The notes under the pieces: model-generated
Databases searched by the model: none
The model's input: the letters and a program-made list of their open reading frames with translations, nothing else
What the model was told of the DNA's origin: nothing
Shown here: piece after piece, positions 8,015 through 16,895 of the stretch
Position numbering within the stretch: the first letter of the stretch is position 1
Layout: each line of letters starts with the position of its first letter
Translations under genes and position numbers: made by a program
Assembly (NCBI RefSeq): GCF_037572775.1
Contig: NZ_JBBHKA010000001.1
Coordinates: forward strand, 3,410,001-3,474,000
DNA from: Ramlibacter sp. PS4R-6
GTDB taxonomy: Bacteria; Pseudomonadota; Gammaproteobacteria; Burkholderiales; Burkholderiaceae_C
Length of the DNA stretch: 64,000 nt
Direction of reading: 5' to 3'

Positions 8015-9208
8015 CTAGGGCCGCACCACTTCGACGCGCCCGCGCATCGCGCCGGAGCCGGCGCGCATGCGGCGGAACAGCTCCACCTCCAGCGCGCCCA
8101 CGCCCATCAGCAGGAGCAGGCCCACGAGGAAGCCGCCCAGCACGGGGATCTTGCTGACGATGGTGGCCGCGAGCAGCGCGATGGCGAAGTAGCCGATCGC
8201 GCGCGCCACCGTGGGCGGCGGCGGCTTCCTGGCCAGCTGCGTGATCCAGCTCGCGAGCCACAGGATGCCGACGACGAAGCCGAGCAGCAGCGCCAGCGGG
8301 TACAGCGCGAAGATGAGGATGCCCACCGGGATGCCGACGATGGTGATCATGAGCAGCACGGCGAGGATGGGCGCGCCCACCACCGTGAGCAGGCCCATGC
8401 CGAAGGACTTGCCGGGGCTCGCGCGCAGGCGGTCCGGCGCCTCCACGCTGAAGATCGGCGCGACCGCCAGGAAGATGGCGCCGCAGGCCAGCACGACGAG
8501 GAACACCATCGCGGTGGCGATGAAGCCGATCACCGTGATCGCCGTGCGCGCGCCTTCGCTGCGCGACGCTTCGTGGGCGAGCGACGCCGAGTCGCGGCGC
8601 ACCACCTGGCCGCCGATGGTGGCGCCCTCGCCCTTCACGATCTCGCTGCCCGCGATGTACTTGATGTTGCCGCCGACCTTCGCGCCCGGGCCGAGCACGA
8701 GCTGCTCGACCTCGGCGTCGACGTCGCCTTGCACCTCGCCGTTGATCGTGAGGATTTCGCCGACCGCGTGCAGGCTGCCGCGCACCACGCCGTCCACGTC
8801 GAGCCGGCTGCCGGTGATGCGCGCCGTGCCGCCGATGGAACCGTTCTTCGCGATGCGCACCTCGCCGCCCGCCGCGCCCACGCTGCTGCCCACCGCGGCG
8901 TCGATGGTGATGCTGCCCCCCGCGGCGCCCAGCTTGCCGCCGATGGGCGCGCGGATCTCCACCGATCCGCCCGCGAGGCCCGCGTTGTGGCCGATGGGCT
9001 TGTCGACGACGATGCGCCCGCCGGCGGCCGCGAAGTTCTGCGGGATGGGATGCGGCGGCACCACGCGGCCGCCGATGACCACCATGTTGCTGTCGTTGTC
9101 GATGATGATCGCGGCCGAGTCGTCGCCGGCGGCCACGGCGTGGATCGCCGGCAGCACGAGAGCCGCCGCAAGGAATGCGCGGCGGATCGCGCGCGAGATG
9201 TCCGTCAT
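8015..9208 (-). CDS. bactofilin-like polymer-forming repeat protein with C-terminal membrane domain
   Basis: 397-aa envelope protein. A signal peptide (1-27) is followed by a right-handed beta-helix-like repeat region (about 35-200; repeats such as AAGGSITID, GAAGGEVRI, GVVRGSLHAVGEI) resembling polymer-forming cytoskeletal domains. At least four membrane helices follow (about 220-365). AGGAGG lies before the ATG at 9208. The layout (signal peptide, extracytoplasmic beta-helix, membrane domain) is common in Burkholderiales proteins of unknown role, probably cell-surface organisation. Confidence 0.75.
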   Translation of the reverse strand: MTDISRAIRRAFLAAALVLPAIHAVAAGDDSAAIIIDNDSNMVVIGGRVVPPHPIPQNFAAAGGRIVVDKPIGHNAGLAGGSVEIRAPIGGKLGAAGGSITIDAAVGSSVGAAGGEVRIAKNGSIGGTARITGSRLDVDGVVRGSLHAVGEILTINGEVQGDVDAEVEQLVLGPGAKVGGNIKYIAGSEIVKGEGATIGGQVVRRDSASLAHEASRSEGARTAITVIGFIATAMVFLVVLACGAIFLAVAPIFSVEAPDRLRASPGKSFGMGLLTVVGAPILAVLLMITIVGIPVGILIFALYPLALLLGFVVGILWLASWITQLARKPPPPTVARAIGYFAIALLAATIVSKIPVLGGFLVGLLLLMGVGALEVELFRRMRAGSGAMRGRVEVVRP

Positions 9209-9287
9209 GAGTCCTCCTGCCCCCGGCTCGTGACCGGGGAAGGGGGCCATCATAGTCAACCCGTGTTACGCGCCGAAACGGTTTCGG

Positions 9288-9680
9288 TCAGCAGCCCAGG
9301 GCCTTGAAGCGCTTGCGGCTGATGTCCAGGGCGGCCTGGGCGGCGTCCACCTCGTCCTCGTTGTTGGTCTTGGCGCGCTCCTGCTCGAAGGGGATGCGCT
9401 TGTCCAGGCGCGCGCATTCGTCGCGGTCGGTTTCCTTCATGTGGCCCCGGCGCTTGCGCACGTTGAACTCGGCGACGGTCTCGCCGGGCAGCCGCCGCGA
9501 CGCGCCGTCGCGCGCCTTGGCCGTCACGGGCACCGGCGAGTCGTACGTGCGCACGACGCGGCTGGCGCAGTTCTGGTCCGAATAGCTGCCTTCCTTGCAC
9601 TTGTAGACGGTCTGCGCGCCGGCCGCGCCGGCTGCCGCCGTGAACACCAGGGCGGCCATGATGCTCGTCACCCTCTTCAT
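9288..9680 (-). CDS. secreted DUF4124-like protein
   Basis: 130-aa protein with a clear signal peptide (cleavage near AAGAQ, residue 22) followed by TVYKCKEGSYSDQNC, the short Cys-containing beta motif of DUF4124 proteins, and a basic coiled region. GGAGGT precedes the ATG at 9680. Divergent from the amidase gene. Periplasmic; function unknown. Confidence 0.8.
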   Translation of the reverse strand: MKRVTSIMAALVFTAAAGAAGAQTVYKCKEGSYSDQNCASRVVRTYDSPVPVTAKARDGASRRLPGETVAEFNVRKRRGHMKETDRDECARLDKRIPFEQERAKTNNEDEVDAAQAALDISRKRFKALGC

Positions 9681-9725
9681 ACGCTGGCACCTCCGAATGG
9701 ATGAGCCAGCATAGGGACGAAAACC

Positions 9726-9754
9726 TTGGCTCTGCCGTATCCGAGTGAAACAAT
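9726..9754 (+). promoter_or_regulatory. sigma70-type promoter of the amidase gene, leaderless layout
   Basis: TTGGCT (9726-9731), a 17-nt spacer, then AACAAT (9749-9754), then exactly 6 nt to the ATG at 9761. Both boxes match consensus at 4 of 6 positions. No ribosome binding site lies between, so a leaderless mRNA is predicted. Confidence 0.55.
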
Positions 9755-9760
9755 GCGTGC

Positions 9761-11197
9761 ATGCAAGAGATCACCGATCGGGGCGCTACCGCGCTCTCCC
9801 GCAGCATCCATTCGAAAGAAGTTTCCTGCCGCGAGGTGATGCAGGCCTTCCTGGCCCGCATCGCGCAGCTCAATCCCAGCTTCAATGCCATCGTCAACCT
9901 GGCGCCGCAGGACACGCTACTCGCGCAAGCCGATGCGTACGACAAGGAGCTGGCGGGCGGCGCTTCGCGCGGGTGGCTGCACGGCATCCCGGTCGCGATC
10001 AAGGACGCCGCCGACGCGGTGGGTTTCCCCACGACGAAGGGCTGCGAGCTGCTCGCCAACAACAAGCCGGTGCGCGACAGCGTGATGGCCGCGCGCATGA
10101 AGGACGCGGGCTGCATCGTGATCGGCAAGACCACGACGCCCGAGCTCGGGCTGGGCTCGCACACCTTCAGCACGCTGTGGGGCGCCACGCACAACGCGTG
10201 GGACACGCACGTGAGCGCCGGCGGCTCCAGCGGCGGCGCGGCCGTGTGCCTGGCGCAGCGCATGCTGCCCATCGCCGACGGCTCCGACTTCATGGGGTCG
10301 CTGCGCAACCCCGCGGGCTGGAACCACTGCTACGGCTTCCGCCCCACGCAGGGCCGCGTGCCGCAGGCGTTCAACAACGACGTGTGGATCGACATGCTGT
10401 CCACCGAAGGGCCGATGGCGCGCAACGTCGAGGACCTGGGGCGGCTGCTCCTGACGCAAAGCGGCTACGACCCGCGCGCGCCGCTGTCGCTGCAGTCGGC
10501 CATCGAATGGCGCTACGAGCCCGATGTGTCCGTGCTGAAAGGCCTGCGCATCGGCTGGCTCGCGGACCTCGACGGGCACCTCGCCACCGACGACGGCGTG
10601 CTCGACGTGTGCGAGGACGCGCTGAAGCATTTCACGTCGGCCGGGGCGGTGGTCGAGGAGATCCCGCTCGGCTTCGACCCGGCGAAGGTGTGGGACAGCT
10701 GGCTCGCGTGGCGGCGTGCCGTCGCCGGCCCTCGCGTGGGCGCGTTGATGCACCTGCCCGGCGCCCGGGAGAAGATCAAGCCCGAGGCGCAGTGGGAATA
10801 CGAATGCTCGCAAGGCATGAAGTTCCCCGAGTTCCGCCGCGCGACCGAGACGCGCTCGGCCTTCTACAAGCACGTGGCCGGCCTCTTCGATAAATGGGAC
10901 GTGCTGGTGCTGCCGACGGCGCAGGTCTGGCCCTTCGACGTGAGCATGCGCTGGCCCAACGAAATCGCCGGGCGGCACATGGACACGTACCACCGCTGGA
11001 TGGAAGTGACCACCTACGCGACGCTCGTGGGCATCCCGTCGCTGGCCGTGCCCGCAGGCTTCCATGCCAACGGCAAGTGGCCGATGGGCATCCAGCTGAT
11101 GGCGCGCCACAGCGCCGATGCCTTCCTGCTGCGCGTGGCGGCCGCGTACGAGCAGGTGCGCCGCGACTTCATCGCCTTGCGCCCGCCGCAGCCGTGA
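9761..11197 (+). CDS. amidase (amidase-signature family)
   Basis: 478-aa amide hydrolase of the Ser-cisSer-Lys amidase-signature family. Visible residues: Lys81 in GIPVAIKD, the AGGSSGG signature at 153-159 (cis-Ser157), and the nucleophile Ser180 in SDFMGSLRNPA. The usual GTDxGGS is changed to GSDFMGS, which may affect specificity. The gene overlaps the start of an AraC-type regulator (GTGA), so the two are translationally coupled; the regulator may control amide use. Substrate unknown. Start supported by a promoter-like box 6 nt upstream. Confidence 0.92.
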   Translation: MQEITDRGATALSRSIHSKEVSCREVMQAFLARIAQLNPSFNAIVNLAPQDTLLAQADAYDKELAGGASRGWLHGIPVAIKDAADAVGFPTTKGCELLANNKPVRDSVMAARMKDAGCIVIGKTTTPELGLGSHTFSTLWGATHNAWDTHVSAGGSSGGAAVCLAQRMLPIADGSDFMGSLRNPAGWNHCYGFRPTQGRVPQAFNNDVWIDMLSTEGPMARNVEDLGRLLLTQSGYDPRAPLSLQSAIEWRYEPDVSVLKGLRIGWLADLDGHLATDDGVLDVCEDALKHFTSAGAVVEEIPLGFDPAKVWDSWLAWRRAVAGPRVGALMHLPGAREKIKPEAQWEYECSQGMKFPEFRRATETRSAFYKHVAGLFDKWDVLVLPTAQVWPFDVSMRWPNEIAGRHMDTYHRWMEVTTYATLVGIPSLAVPAGFHANGKWPMGIQLMARHSADAFLLRVAAAYEQVRRDFIALRPPQP

Positions 11198-12000
11198 GCG
11201 CCGCCCCGCACCGCTGCCGCGTGATCGCGTCGCCCGATGCAGGCGTGTACGCCACCGAGGTCGACAGCGCGCGGCACTACGCCCGGCACTGGCACACCAC
11301 CTATGGCTTCGGGCTGATCGCGCGCGGCGCGCACCGCTCCGCCAGCCCGCAGGGCGCGGTCGATGCGTTCGAGGGCGACATCGTCTGCATGAACCCCGGC
11401 GACGTGCACGACGGGCGGCCGCTGGGCGGGCCGTCGCGGCGCTGGTTCACCGTGTACATCGAGCCCGGGGTGTTCGGCGGCATCGCGGGCCGCAGCGACG
11501 TCGCCTTCACCAAGGCGGCGTTCGGCGATGCACGCGTGCGGCGCGCGGTCGGCGCGCTCCTGCACGCGATGGAGCACGGCGAATCGCTGGCGTTCGAGGA
11601 GGCGCTGGTGGCCGCGTGCGGCCTGATGCTGCGGGGCCACTCGACGCTGGTCGTGCGCGACGAGGAGGCCGACGGCGACCTCGAGCGCGTGCGCGAGCGG
11701 CTGGCCGACGGCACCGAAGCGCCTTCGCTCGACGAGCTGGCCGCGCTGTCGGGCCTGGGCAAGTTCCAGCTGCTGCGGCGCTTCCGCCGGCGCTTCGGCG
11801 TCACGCCGCACGACTGGCTGGTGCAGCGCCGCGCCGAGCGCGCGCGTGCGCTGATCCGCGAGGGCGTGGCGCTCGGCGACGCGGCGGCGGCCTGCGGCTT
11901 CGCCGACCAGAGCCACATGACGCGCGTCTTCGTGCAGCGCTTCGGCTTCACGCCCGGCGCCTGGCGCGCGGGCGCAATTTCGTTCAAGACGCGGGCCTGA
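11194..12000 (+). CDS. AraC family transcriptional regulator
   Basis: 268-aa regulator: an N-terminal cupin-like sensing domain (HWHTTYGFGLIARGAHR, DIVCMNPGDVHDG) and a C-terminal pair of helix-turn-helix units (LDELAALSGLGKFQLLRRFRRRFG; ALGDAAAACGFADQSHMTRVF). The GTG start overlaps the amidase stop by 4 nt. Probably a ligand-responsive regulator of the amidase operon (inference from coupling). Confidence 0.9.
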   Translation: MSAAPHRCRVIASPDAGVYATEVDSARHYARHWHTTYGFGLIARGAHRSASPQGAVDAFEGDIVCMNPGDVHDGRPLGGPSRRWFTVYIEPGVFGGIAGRSDVAFTKAAFGDARVRRAVGALLHAMEHGESLAFEEALVAACGLMLRGHSTLVVRDEEADGDLERVRERLADGTEAPSLDELAALSGLGKFQLLRRFRRRFGVTPHDWLVQRRAERARALIREGVALGDAAAACGFADQSHMTRVFVQRFGFTPGAWRAGAISFKTRA

Positions 12001-12009
12001 GGCGGGCGC

Positions 12010-12015
12010 GACACT
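12010..12015 (+). promoter_or_regulatory. weak -10-like GACACT, 6 nt before start
   Basis: GACACT followed by exactly 6 nt and the ATG at 12022. Only 3 of 6 match to consensus; listed because the spacing repeats that of other genes lacking a ribosome binding site. Confidence 0.25.
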
Positions 12016-12021
12016 GCGCCC

Positions 12022-12720
12022 ATGGAGTTCAGCCACCACCCGCAGATCTGGTCGCGCTATCCCGAGCTCGCGGCCGCCGCGCTGTTCGTGCGCGGCATCG
12101 ACGCGAAGGCCGATGTCTCGCAGCATGTCGCGGCCTTCAACACCACGGCGCGCCAGCGCCTGGCCGCCGTCGAATCGGAAAGCGAGCTGCCCGAGGTGAA
12201 CGCCTGGCGCCGCGTGTTCTCGCGCATGGGCCTGAAGCCCACGCAGTACCGCTGCGCGTCGGAGTCGCTCCTGCGGCGCTTCCGCAAGGAAGGCGAGCTG
12301 CCCGCCATCCACCCGCTGATCGACGTGTGCAACGCGGCGTCGCTGGCGTATGCGATCCCGGTCGCGGCGCTCGACGTCGCCAAGGTCGAATGGCCGCTGC
12401 AGGTGCGCCTGGCGGAGGGCACGGAGCGCTACCTCCCCTTCGGCGGCGACGTCGAGCATCCCGACCCCGGCGAGGTGAGCTTCGTCGACGCCTCGGGCCA
12501 GGCCCACGCGCGGCGCTGGACGCACCGCCAAAGCGGCCTGTCGGCGGTGCGCGATGAAACGCGAGATGTCCTGGTCGTCATGGAAGCCGTCCACCCGGGC
12601 GGCCGCGCGGACGTGGGCGCGCTGGCGGCCGCCCTCGCGCAGGCGATCGCGTCCGCCTGGGGCGTTACGGTCCAGCAGGGGCGGCTGGAGCCGCACCAGC
12701 CCACGATTTCCTTCGGCTGA
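12022..12720 (+). CDS. B3/B4 tRNA-binding-domain protein
   Basis: 232-aa protein matching the stand-alone B3/4 domain found in the phenylalanyl-tRNA synthetase beta subunit: WRRVFSRMGLKPTQYRCASESLLRRF, HPLIDVCNAASLAYAIPV, RWTHRQSGLSAV. Free-standing B3/4 proteins are thought to edit or bind mischarged tRNA; direct evidence is limited. No ribosome binding site is visible; the start sits 21 nt after the AraC gene stop. Confidence 0.82.
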   Translation: MEFSHHPQIWSRYPELAAAALFVRGIDAKADVSQHVAAFNTTARQRLAAVESESELPEVNAWRRVFSRMGLKPTQYRCASESLLRRFRKEGELPAIHPLIDVCNAASLAYAIPVAALDVAKVEWPLQVRLAEGTERYLPFGGDVEHPDPGEVSFVDASGQAHARRWTHRQSGLSAVRDETRDVLVVMEAVHPGGRADVGALAAALAQAIASAWGVTVQQGRLEPHQPTISFG

Positions 12721-12736
12721 GCCAGCTTTCCGCCAT

Positions 12737-12742
12737 TACCAT
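12737..12742 (+). promoter_or_regulatory. -10-like TACCAT, 6 nt before start (predicted leaderless)
   Basis: TACCAT, then 6 nt, then the ATG at 12749 of the hybrid kinase. Identical hexamer and spacing to 7048 and 62867. No ribosome binding site and no clear -35. Confidence 0.45.
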
Positions 12743-12748
12743 GGGCGG

Positions 12749-14938
12749 ATGAGCCCGGTCTCGCGTGGTACCACCGGCCCGCTGCGGATGCGCCTGCTGC
12801 TCCTGGCCGCGAGCGGCCTCGTGCCGCTGGTGATGGTGCTGGCCTGGGGCGTGAGCCACCTCTACGACGAACAGCGCAACTCCGCGCAGCGTTCCGCGTT
12901 GGAAATTTCGCGCGCGCTCGCGACCGCCGTGGAGGCCGAGGTGCGCTCCATCACGGCGCTGCTCGACCAGATGAGCACGTCCGACGAGCTGGAACGCGCG
13001 GACCTGCGCGCCTTCCACCTGTCCACGCGGCGCAGCGCGCAGCAGCTCGGGTGGCGGCAGGTCGTGCTGGCCGATGCGGAAGGCCACCTCCTCTTCCGCT
13101 CGAACCAGCCCTTCGACCGCTTCGACCCGCAGCCGGTCGACCCGGACAGCCTGAACGAGGTGGTGCGCACGAAGAAGCCGCTGGTGTCGCGCGTGGTGGT
13201 CTCGCCATCCGACAAGGTCGAGACCTTCGTGGTACGGGTTCCGGTCGTGCGCGGCGAACACGTCGTCTACATCCTGTCGGCGGTGCTGTCGACCGAGGTG
13301 ATCCACAAGGTGCTGGCGCGGCAGAACATCCCCGTGGGCTCGGTGGCCTCGGTGTTCGACCAGACCGGGCGGCGCATGGCGCGCTCGCGCCCGCCGGTCA
13401 GCGCCCCGCCGAACCCCTCGCTCACGCGCCTGCTCGCCGGCGGCGCCACGCAAGGCGTCGGCATGACCACCACGACCGAAGGCGAGCAGGTGTACACCGG
13501 CTTCACGCGCCTGCACTCGTTCGGCTGGGTCGTGTCGGTGGGCACCTCGGTGAACGAAGCCAACCGCTCCTTCTATGCGTTGCTGGGCGCGATCGCGCTG
13601 GGCCTGGGCGCATCGCTCGCGCTCGCGCTGGTGCTCGCCTGGGTGCTCGCGCGCCGCGTGAGCGAACCGATCGAGAGGCTCAAGGAAGCGGCGAGCGCGC
13701 TGGGCCGGGGCGCCCCCGTGCACGTGCCCACGCTGGAAATCAGCGAGCTCGACGACGTGGCCGTGGCCTTGCGCACGGCGGCGATGGAGCGCGACCTCGC
13801 GACGCAGGAGCGCGTGGAGGCGCTGCGCATCGCCGAGGACGCCAACCGCAGCAAGGACCAGTTCCTCGCGATGCTGGGCCACGAGCTGCGCAACCCGCTG
13901 GCGCCGATCGCCAACGCGGTGCAACTGATGGCGCTCAAGGGCGACGAGGCGACCGCGCAGGAGCGCCGCATCATCGAGCGCCAGCTGGTGCACGTCACGC
14001 GCCTGGTCGACGACCTGCTGGACGTCTCGCGCATCACGACCGGGCGCCTGACGCTCGCGCGGCGGCCGGTGAACGTGGCCCACATCCTGGAGCAGGTGGT
14101 CGACGCGATCCAGCCCCTGCTGATGAAGCGCACGCTGCTGCTGGAGCTGGACCCGGAAGTGCACGGCGCATGGATCGAAGGCGACGAGGTGCGGCTGGTG
14201 CAGGTGTTCAACAACCTCCTGGTCAACGCCGTCAAGTTCACGCCGAGCGGCGGCGAGATCCACGTCCGGGCGCACGTGGCCGGCGAGGACGTGCGCGTCG
14301 AGGTGCGCGACGACGGCATCGGCATGGCGAGCGACGAACTCAAGCGCGTGTTCGAACTGTTCTACCAGGCCCCGCAGAACACCGACCGCTCGCGCGGCGG
14401 GCTGGGCCTGGGCCTGCCCATCGTGCGCAGCCTGGTCCAGATGCACGGCGGCTCGGTGAAGGCGACCAGCGAAGGCCCCGGGCGCGGCGCCTGCATCGAA
14501 GTGACGCTGCCCCTGGCGTCGCCGCCCGAGCAGGCGGCCCCCTCTGCGCCGATGGCGCTCGAAAAGGGGTCCGGCCGCGTGATGGTCGTGGACGACAACG
14601 AGGACGCGGCCGACACCTGCGCGACGCTGCTGGAGATGTCGGGCTATGCCGTGAAGGTGGCGTACACGCCCGACGCGGCGCTGAAGCTGCTCGAGGAATG
14701 GACGCCCGACGTGGCCATCCTCGACATCGGCCTGCCCGGCATGAGCGGCTACGAGCTGGCGCGCGAATTCCGCCAGCGCAACTACGGCGGGCGGCTCGCG
14801 GCACTCACGGGCTACGGGCAGGCGGCGGACATGGCGGCCTCGAAGGTGGCCGGCTTCGATGCGCACCTGACGAAACCGGTGTCGCCGCAGGAGTTGCTCG
14901 AGCTCGTCGCCAAGCTCAGCGAGGGCGCGCCGGCCTAG
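12749..14938 (+). CDS. hybrid sensor histidine kinase with C-terminal receiver
   Basis: 729-aa membrane sensor. TM1 about 14-34, a periplasmic dCache-like sensing region about 35-270, TM2 about 274-300, HAMP about 301-350, HisKA with MLGHELRNPLAP (His378), HATPase with NNLLVNAVKF, DDGIG and GLGLGL (to about 588), and a receiver domain from about 608 with VVDDN, phospho-Asp659 (AILDIG) and Lys709. Histidine and aspartate sites are intact. No dedicated response regulator is adjacent, so signal output must go to an unlinked partner or the receiver itself. The frame extends upstream to 12554 inside the previous gene, but the membrane helix and promoter-like box favour ATG 12749. Confidence 0.93.
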   Translation: MSPVSRGTTGPLRMRLLLLAASGLVPLVMVLAWGVSHLYDEQRNSAQRSALEISRALATAVEAEVRSITALLDQMSTSDELERADLRAFHLSTRRSAQQLGWRQVVLADAEGHLLFRSNQPFDRFDPQPVDPDSLNEVVRTKKPLVSRVVVSPSDKVETFVVRVPVVRGEHVVYILSAVLSTEVIHKVLARQNIPVGSVASVFDQTGRRMARSRPPVSAPPNPSLTRLLAGGATQGVGMTTTTEGEQVYTGFTRLHSFGWVVSVGTSVNEANRSFYALLGAIALGLGASLALALVLAWVLARRVSEPIERLKEAASALGRGAPVHVPTLEISELDDVAVALRTAAMERDLATQERVEALRIAEDANRSKDQFLAMLGHELRNPLAPIANAVQLMALKGDEATAQERRIIERQLVHVTRLVDDLLDVSRITTGRLTLARRPVNVAHILEQVVDAIQPLLMKRTLLLELDPEVHGAWIEGDEVRLVQVFNNLLVNAVKFTPSGGEIHVRAHVAGEDVRVEVRDDGIGMASDELKRVFELFYQAPQNTDRSRGGLGLGLPIVRSLVQMHGGSVKATSEGPGRGACIEVTLPLASPPEQAAPSAPMALEKGSGRVMVVDDNEDAADTCATLLEMSGYAVKVAYTPDAALKLLEEWTPDVAILDIGLPGMSGYELAREFRQRNYGGRLAALTGYGQAADMAASKVAGFDAHLTKPVSPQELLELVAKLSEGAPA

Positions 14939-15020
14939 CGACAGCTTCCGTCGGTCTCCGCTGACAGCGCGGAGGACCGTGCTCTGCTGCAATGGGTGCA
15001 GTGCAACACAAGGAGTGCCC

Positions 15021-15230
15021 ATGACGCAGCAAGCCACCATCCGCGGCGACGTGGAGTTTCGCGCCGGCGACGGCATGAAGCTGGAGATTCCCGACGGCCC
15101 CGTCGAGATCGAGGTGGCCGCCGACAGCGTGATGCTGAGCTGGCACGAAGGCGCGGACGCAAGCTCGACCGCGATCACGCGCGACGAGTTCGACCGCTAC
15201 GTGCGCGAGGGGAAGATCCGCCTGCGCTGA
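15021..15230 (+). CDS. small conserved-looking hypothetical protein
   Basis: 69-aa acidic protein with alternating beta-strand pattern (IRGDVEFRAG, VEIEVAADSVML) and a C-terminal helix EFDRYVREGKIRLR. A good AAGGAG lies 7 nt before the ATG. No known domain recognised. Confidence 0.65.
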   Translation: MTQQATIRGDVEFRAGDGMKLEIPDGPVEIEVAADSVMLSWHEGADASSTAITRDEFDRYVREGKIRLR

Positions 15231-15234
15231 GGCG

Positions 15235-15543
15235 CTACTTCTTCGCAGCGTTGCGCTTGCGCGTGGCGGCCGCCTTCTTGGCGGAAGCCGAGCGCTCGGC
15301 GGCGGAGCGCGACGCGGAGGCGCGCCCGCCCTTCTCGCCGCCCTTCTTCGAGGAGCTGTGGTTCACGGCCTTGCCGCGGCCCGAGCCGCTCTTCTTGCCG
15401 CCGCCCGTTTCCTTGTTGACGGTGGCCCAGGCGCGCGATTCCGCTTCCTTCTTGCCGACGCCGCGCTTCTCGTAGCCTTCCTCGATGTGCTCGGCCTGGC
15501 GTTTCTGCTTGTCGGTGTAGGAGGACTTGTCTCCGCGGGGCAT
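15235..15543 (-). CDS. Lys/Gly-rich small basic protein
   Basis: 102 aa. The N-terminal half (MPRGDKSSYTDKQKRQAEHI, then a helix with KKEAESRAWATVNKE) matches a widespread short protein often labelled plasmid-stabilisation protein in proteobacterial genomes; I know of no proof for that label. The C-terminus is a Lys/Ala/Ser-rich tail like those of histone H1-like proteins, suggesting nucleic-acid contact. It lies 19 nt downstream of the gene at 15563-15781, probably one transcript. Confidence 0.75.
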   Translation of the reverse strand: MPRGDKSSYTDKQKRQAEHIEEGYEKRGVGKKEAESRAWATVNKETGGGKKSGSGRGKAVNHSSSKKGGEKGGRASASRSAAERSASAKKAAATRKRNAAKK

Positions 15544-15562
15544 GGCTACTCCTTTCTGCGGT

Positions 15563-15781
15563 TCACTTGGCTGAGGGCTTGGAATCGTTGGCGGCCTCGC
15601 GCAGGTCGGGGCGCGCGCCTTCCTGTTCCGGAAGCGTGAAATTGCGGATGGGCTGCGCCATCGCCTTCTCCCTCTCCGCCAGGCGCTGCGACCAAACGTG
15701 CCACGCCAGGTCCTCGTCGTCGCGGTCGTCGAAGCGCGCGTTCCACACCTCGGACAGCGTTTCGGTCTTGTCGGTGGACAT
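15563..15781 (-). CDS. small acidic hypothetical protein
   Basis: 72 aa, hydrophilic, Asp/Glu-rich (RFDDRDDEDLAWHVWSQRLAE), without signal peptide or known domain. The start is preceded by GGGAGATGTCAG. A GTCCTAC box lies 58 nt upstream with a TAACAT hexamer 23 nt after the box, the arrangement also seen before the gene at 16467. Confidence 0.65.
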   Translation of the reverse strand: MSTDKTETLSEVWNARFDDRDDEDLAWHVWSQRLAEREKAMAQPIRNFTLPEQEGARPDLREAANDSKPSAK

Positions 15782-15810
15782 CTGACATCTCCCTGTTGTC
15801 GAATCGGGGA

Positions 15811-15846
15811 ATGTTAGGCGTGCGTCGACGCAGTTACGCGTAGGAC
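15811..15846 (-). promoter_or_regulatory. GTCCTAC-box promoter of the 15781 gene
   Basis: Reading toward the gene: GTCCTAC (15840-15846), 23 nt, TAACAT (15811-15816). The box ends 58 nt before the start codon. Confidence 0.5.
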
Positions 15847-15874
15847 CGCACCCTGACGTGCCGTGCGGGGCTAC

Positions 15875-16366
15875 TCAATCGGGCTGGGTGTCGCCCACCA
15901 CCTTGTACGGGGGCGCGCCCTGCGTGCCGACCATGACGTACGGGATCACGTTCGACACGTCGTCGACCAGCGTGATGGCGCGCTCCAGGGCTATCGCCTG
16001 CTCCTGCGTCCTCACGCAGCCCATGACCGTGACGATGCGGCGCTCGCCCACGATCCACAGGCTCGTGTCGTTGAAGCGGCCGTCGGCGCGGATGAAGGTC
16101 TGCACGCGCGGGACCAGCTCCGCGTCATAGAGGTAGGAGTTGGGCAGCCGGCAGCGGCCCGAGCGGTAGCAGCTGTTGCCATGCTGCGAGCGCACGTGCT
16201 GCTGCACGCGCGCCTTCTCCTCGGTGATGTACGGCCCGCGCGGCACGGGGCAGCCGGGCAGGCCGGCGGTGACCTGGACGAACGGGTCGTTGAAAAGGTT
16301 GCCCACCTGCTGGCCGAAGGCACCACATGCGGGCATGACGAGCGCGGCGAAGGCCAGGGCTTTCAT
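15875..16366 (-). CDS. secreted BON-like domain protein
   Basis: 163 aa with a short signal peptide (cleavage near AFGQQ) and Cys-containing central part. The C-terminal half resembles a BON domain (TFIRADGRFNDTSLWIVGERRIVTVMGCVRTQEQA..VDDVSNVIPYVMVG), a periplasmic lipid- or peptidoglycan-associated fold. The ATG at 16366 is chosen because the signal peptide begins there. A CACAAT hexamer lies 8 nt upstream; the ribosome binding site is weak. Confidence 0.7.
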   Translation of the reverse strand: MKALAFAALVMPACGAFGQQVGNLFNDPFVQVTAGLPGCPVPRGPYITEEKARVQQHVRSQHGNSCYRSGRCRLPNSYLYDAELVPRVQTFIRADGRFNDTSLWIVGERRIVTVMGCVRTQEQAIALERAITLVDDVSNVIPYVMVGTQGAPPYKVVGDTQPD

Positions 16367-16401
16367 GCCCCGCGATTGTGCCGCTGGTGAAAACCCTGAA
16401 C

Positions 16402-16437
16402 GTCCTACAAGCACATTGGGCCCATCGTGCCTACGAT
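16402..16437 (+). promoter_or_regulatory. GTCCTAC-box promoter of the 16467 gene
   Basis: GTCCTAC (16402-16408), 23 nt, TACGAT (16432-16437). The box ends 58 nt before the GTG start. The three bases before the hexamer (GCC) are shared with the promoter at 15811-15846. Confidence 0.5.
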
Positions 16438-16466
16438 GACGCATTGCCGAGGCAAGGAGACGTCGA

Positions 16467-16790
16467 GTGCCGGACACCGCTTTCCACACCCTGCTGTACC
16501 GCTACTTCTTCTTCAGCTGGTTGTACAAGGATGCCTCGCGCGGCAACCTGTTCGAGCGCGCGGCCGCCCTGCGCTACAACAAGGAGCACGCGCACTGGCT
16601 CGTCACCTACATGATCCGGTGGCTGTGGTGCGGCGTGATCTTCTACGGCCTGGGCGGCTTCGCCGAGTGGGTGCTCGACGCGCCGGTGCTCTCGATGCTG
16701 TTCTACATCCCCGGCGCGCTGAGCGTGCCGGTCAATGCCGTCATCGGCGCGGCCTGGCTGGGCCTGAAGGTGCTGCCCGCCACCTTCTGA
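16467..16790 (+). CDS. small membrane protein, unknown function
   Basis: 107 aa, aromatic-rich N-terminal part (LLYRYFFFSWLYKDASRGN) and two hydrophobic segments (about 46-66 and 74-103). GTG start supported by AAGGAG 9 nt upstream. No known domain. Carries a GTCCTAC-type promoter. Confidence 0.7.
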   Translation: MPDTAFHTLLYRYFFFSWLYKDASRGNLFERAAALRYNKEHAHWLVTYMIRWLWCGVIFYGLGGFAEWVLDAPVLSMLFYIPGALSVPVNAVIGAAWLGLKVLPATF

Positions 16791-16895
16791 AGAGCCACAC
16801 ACTTCGTCACTGAACTTTGCCTGCGCAGGCGGTGGCGACGCAGCAGCGACACCTGGGGCGCGCACGATGCAGGCTGTCCAACCTGGGAGACAGCC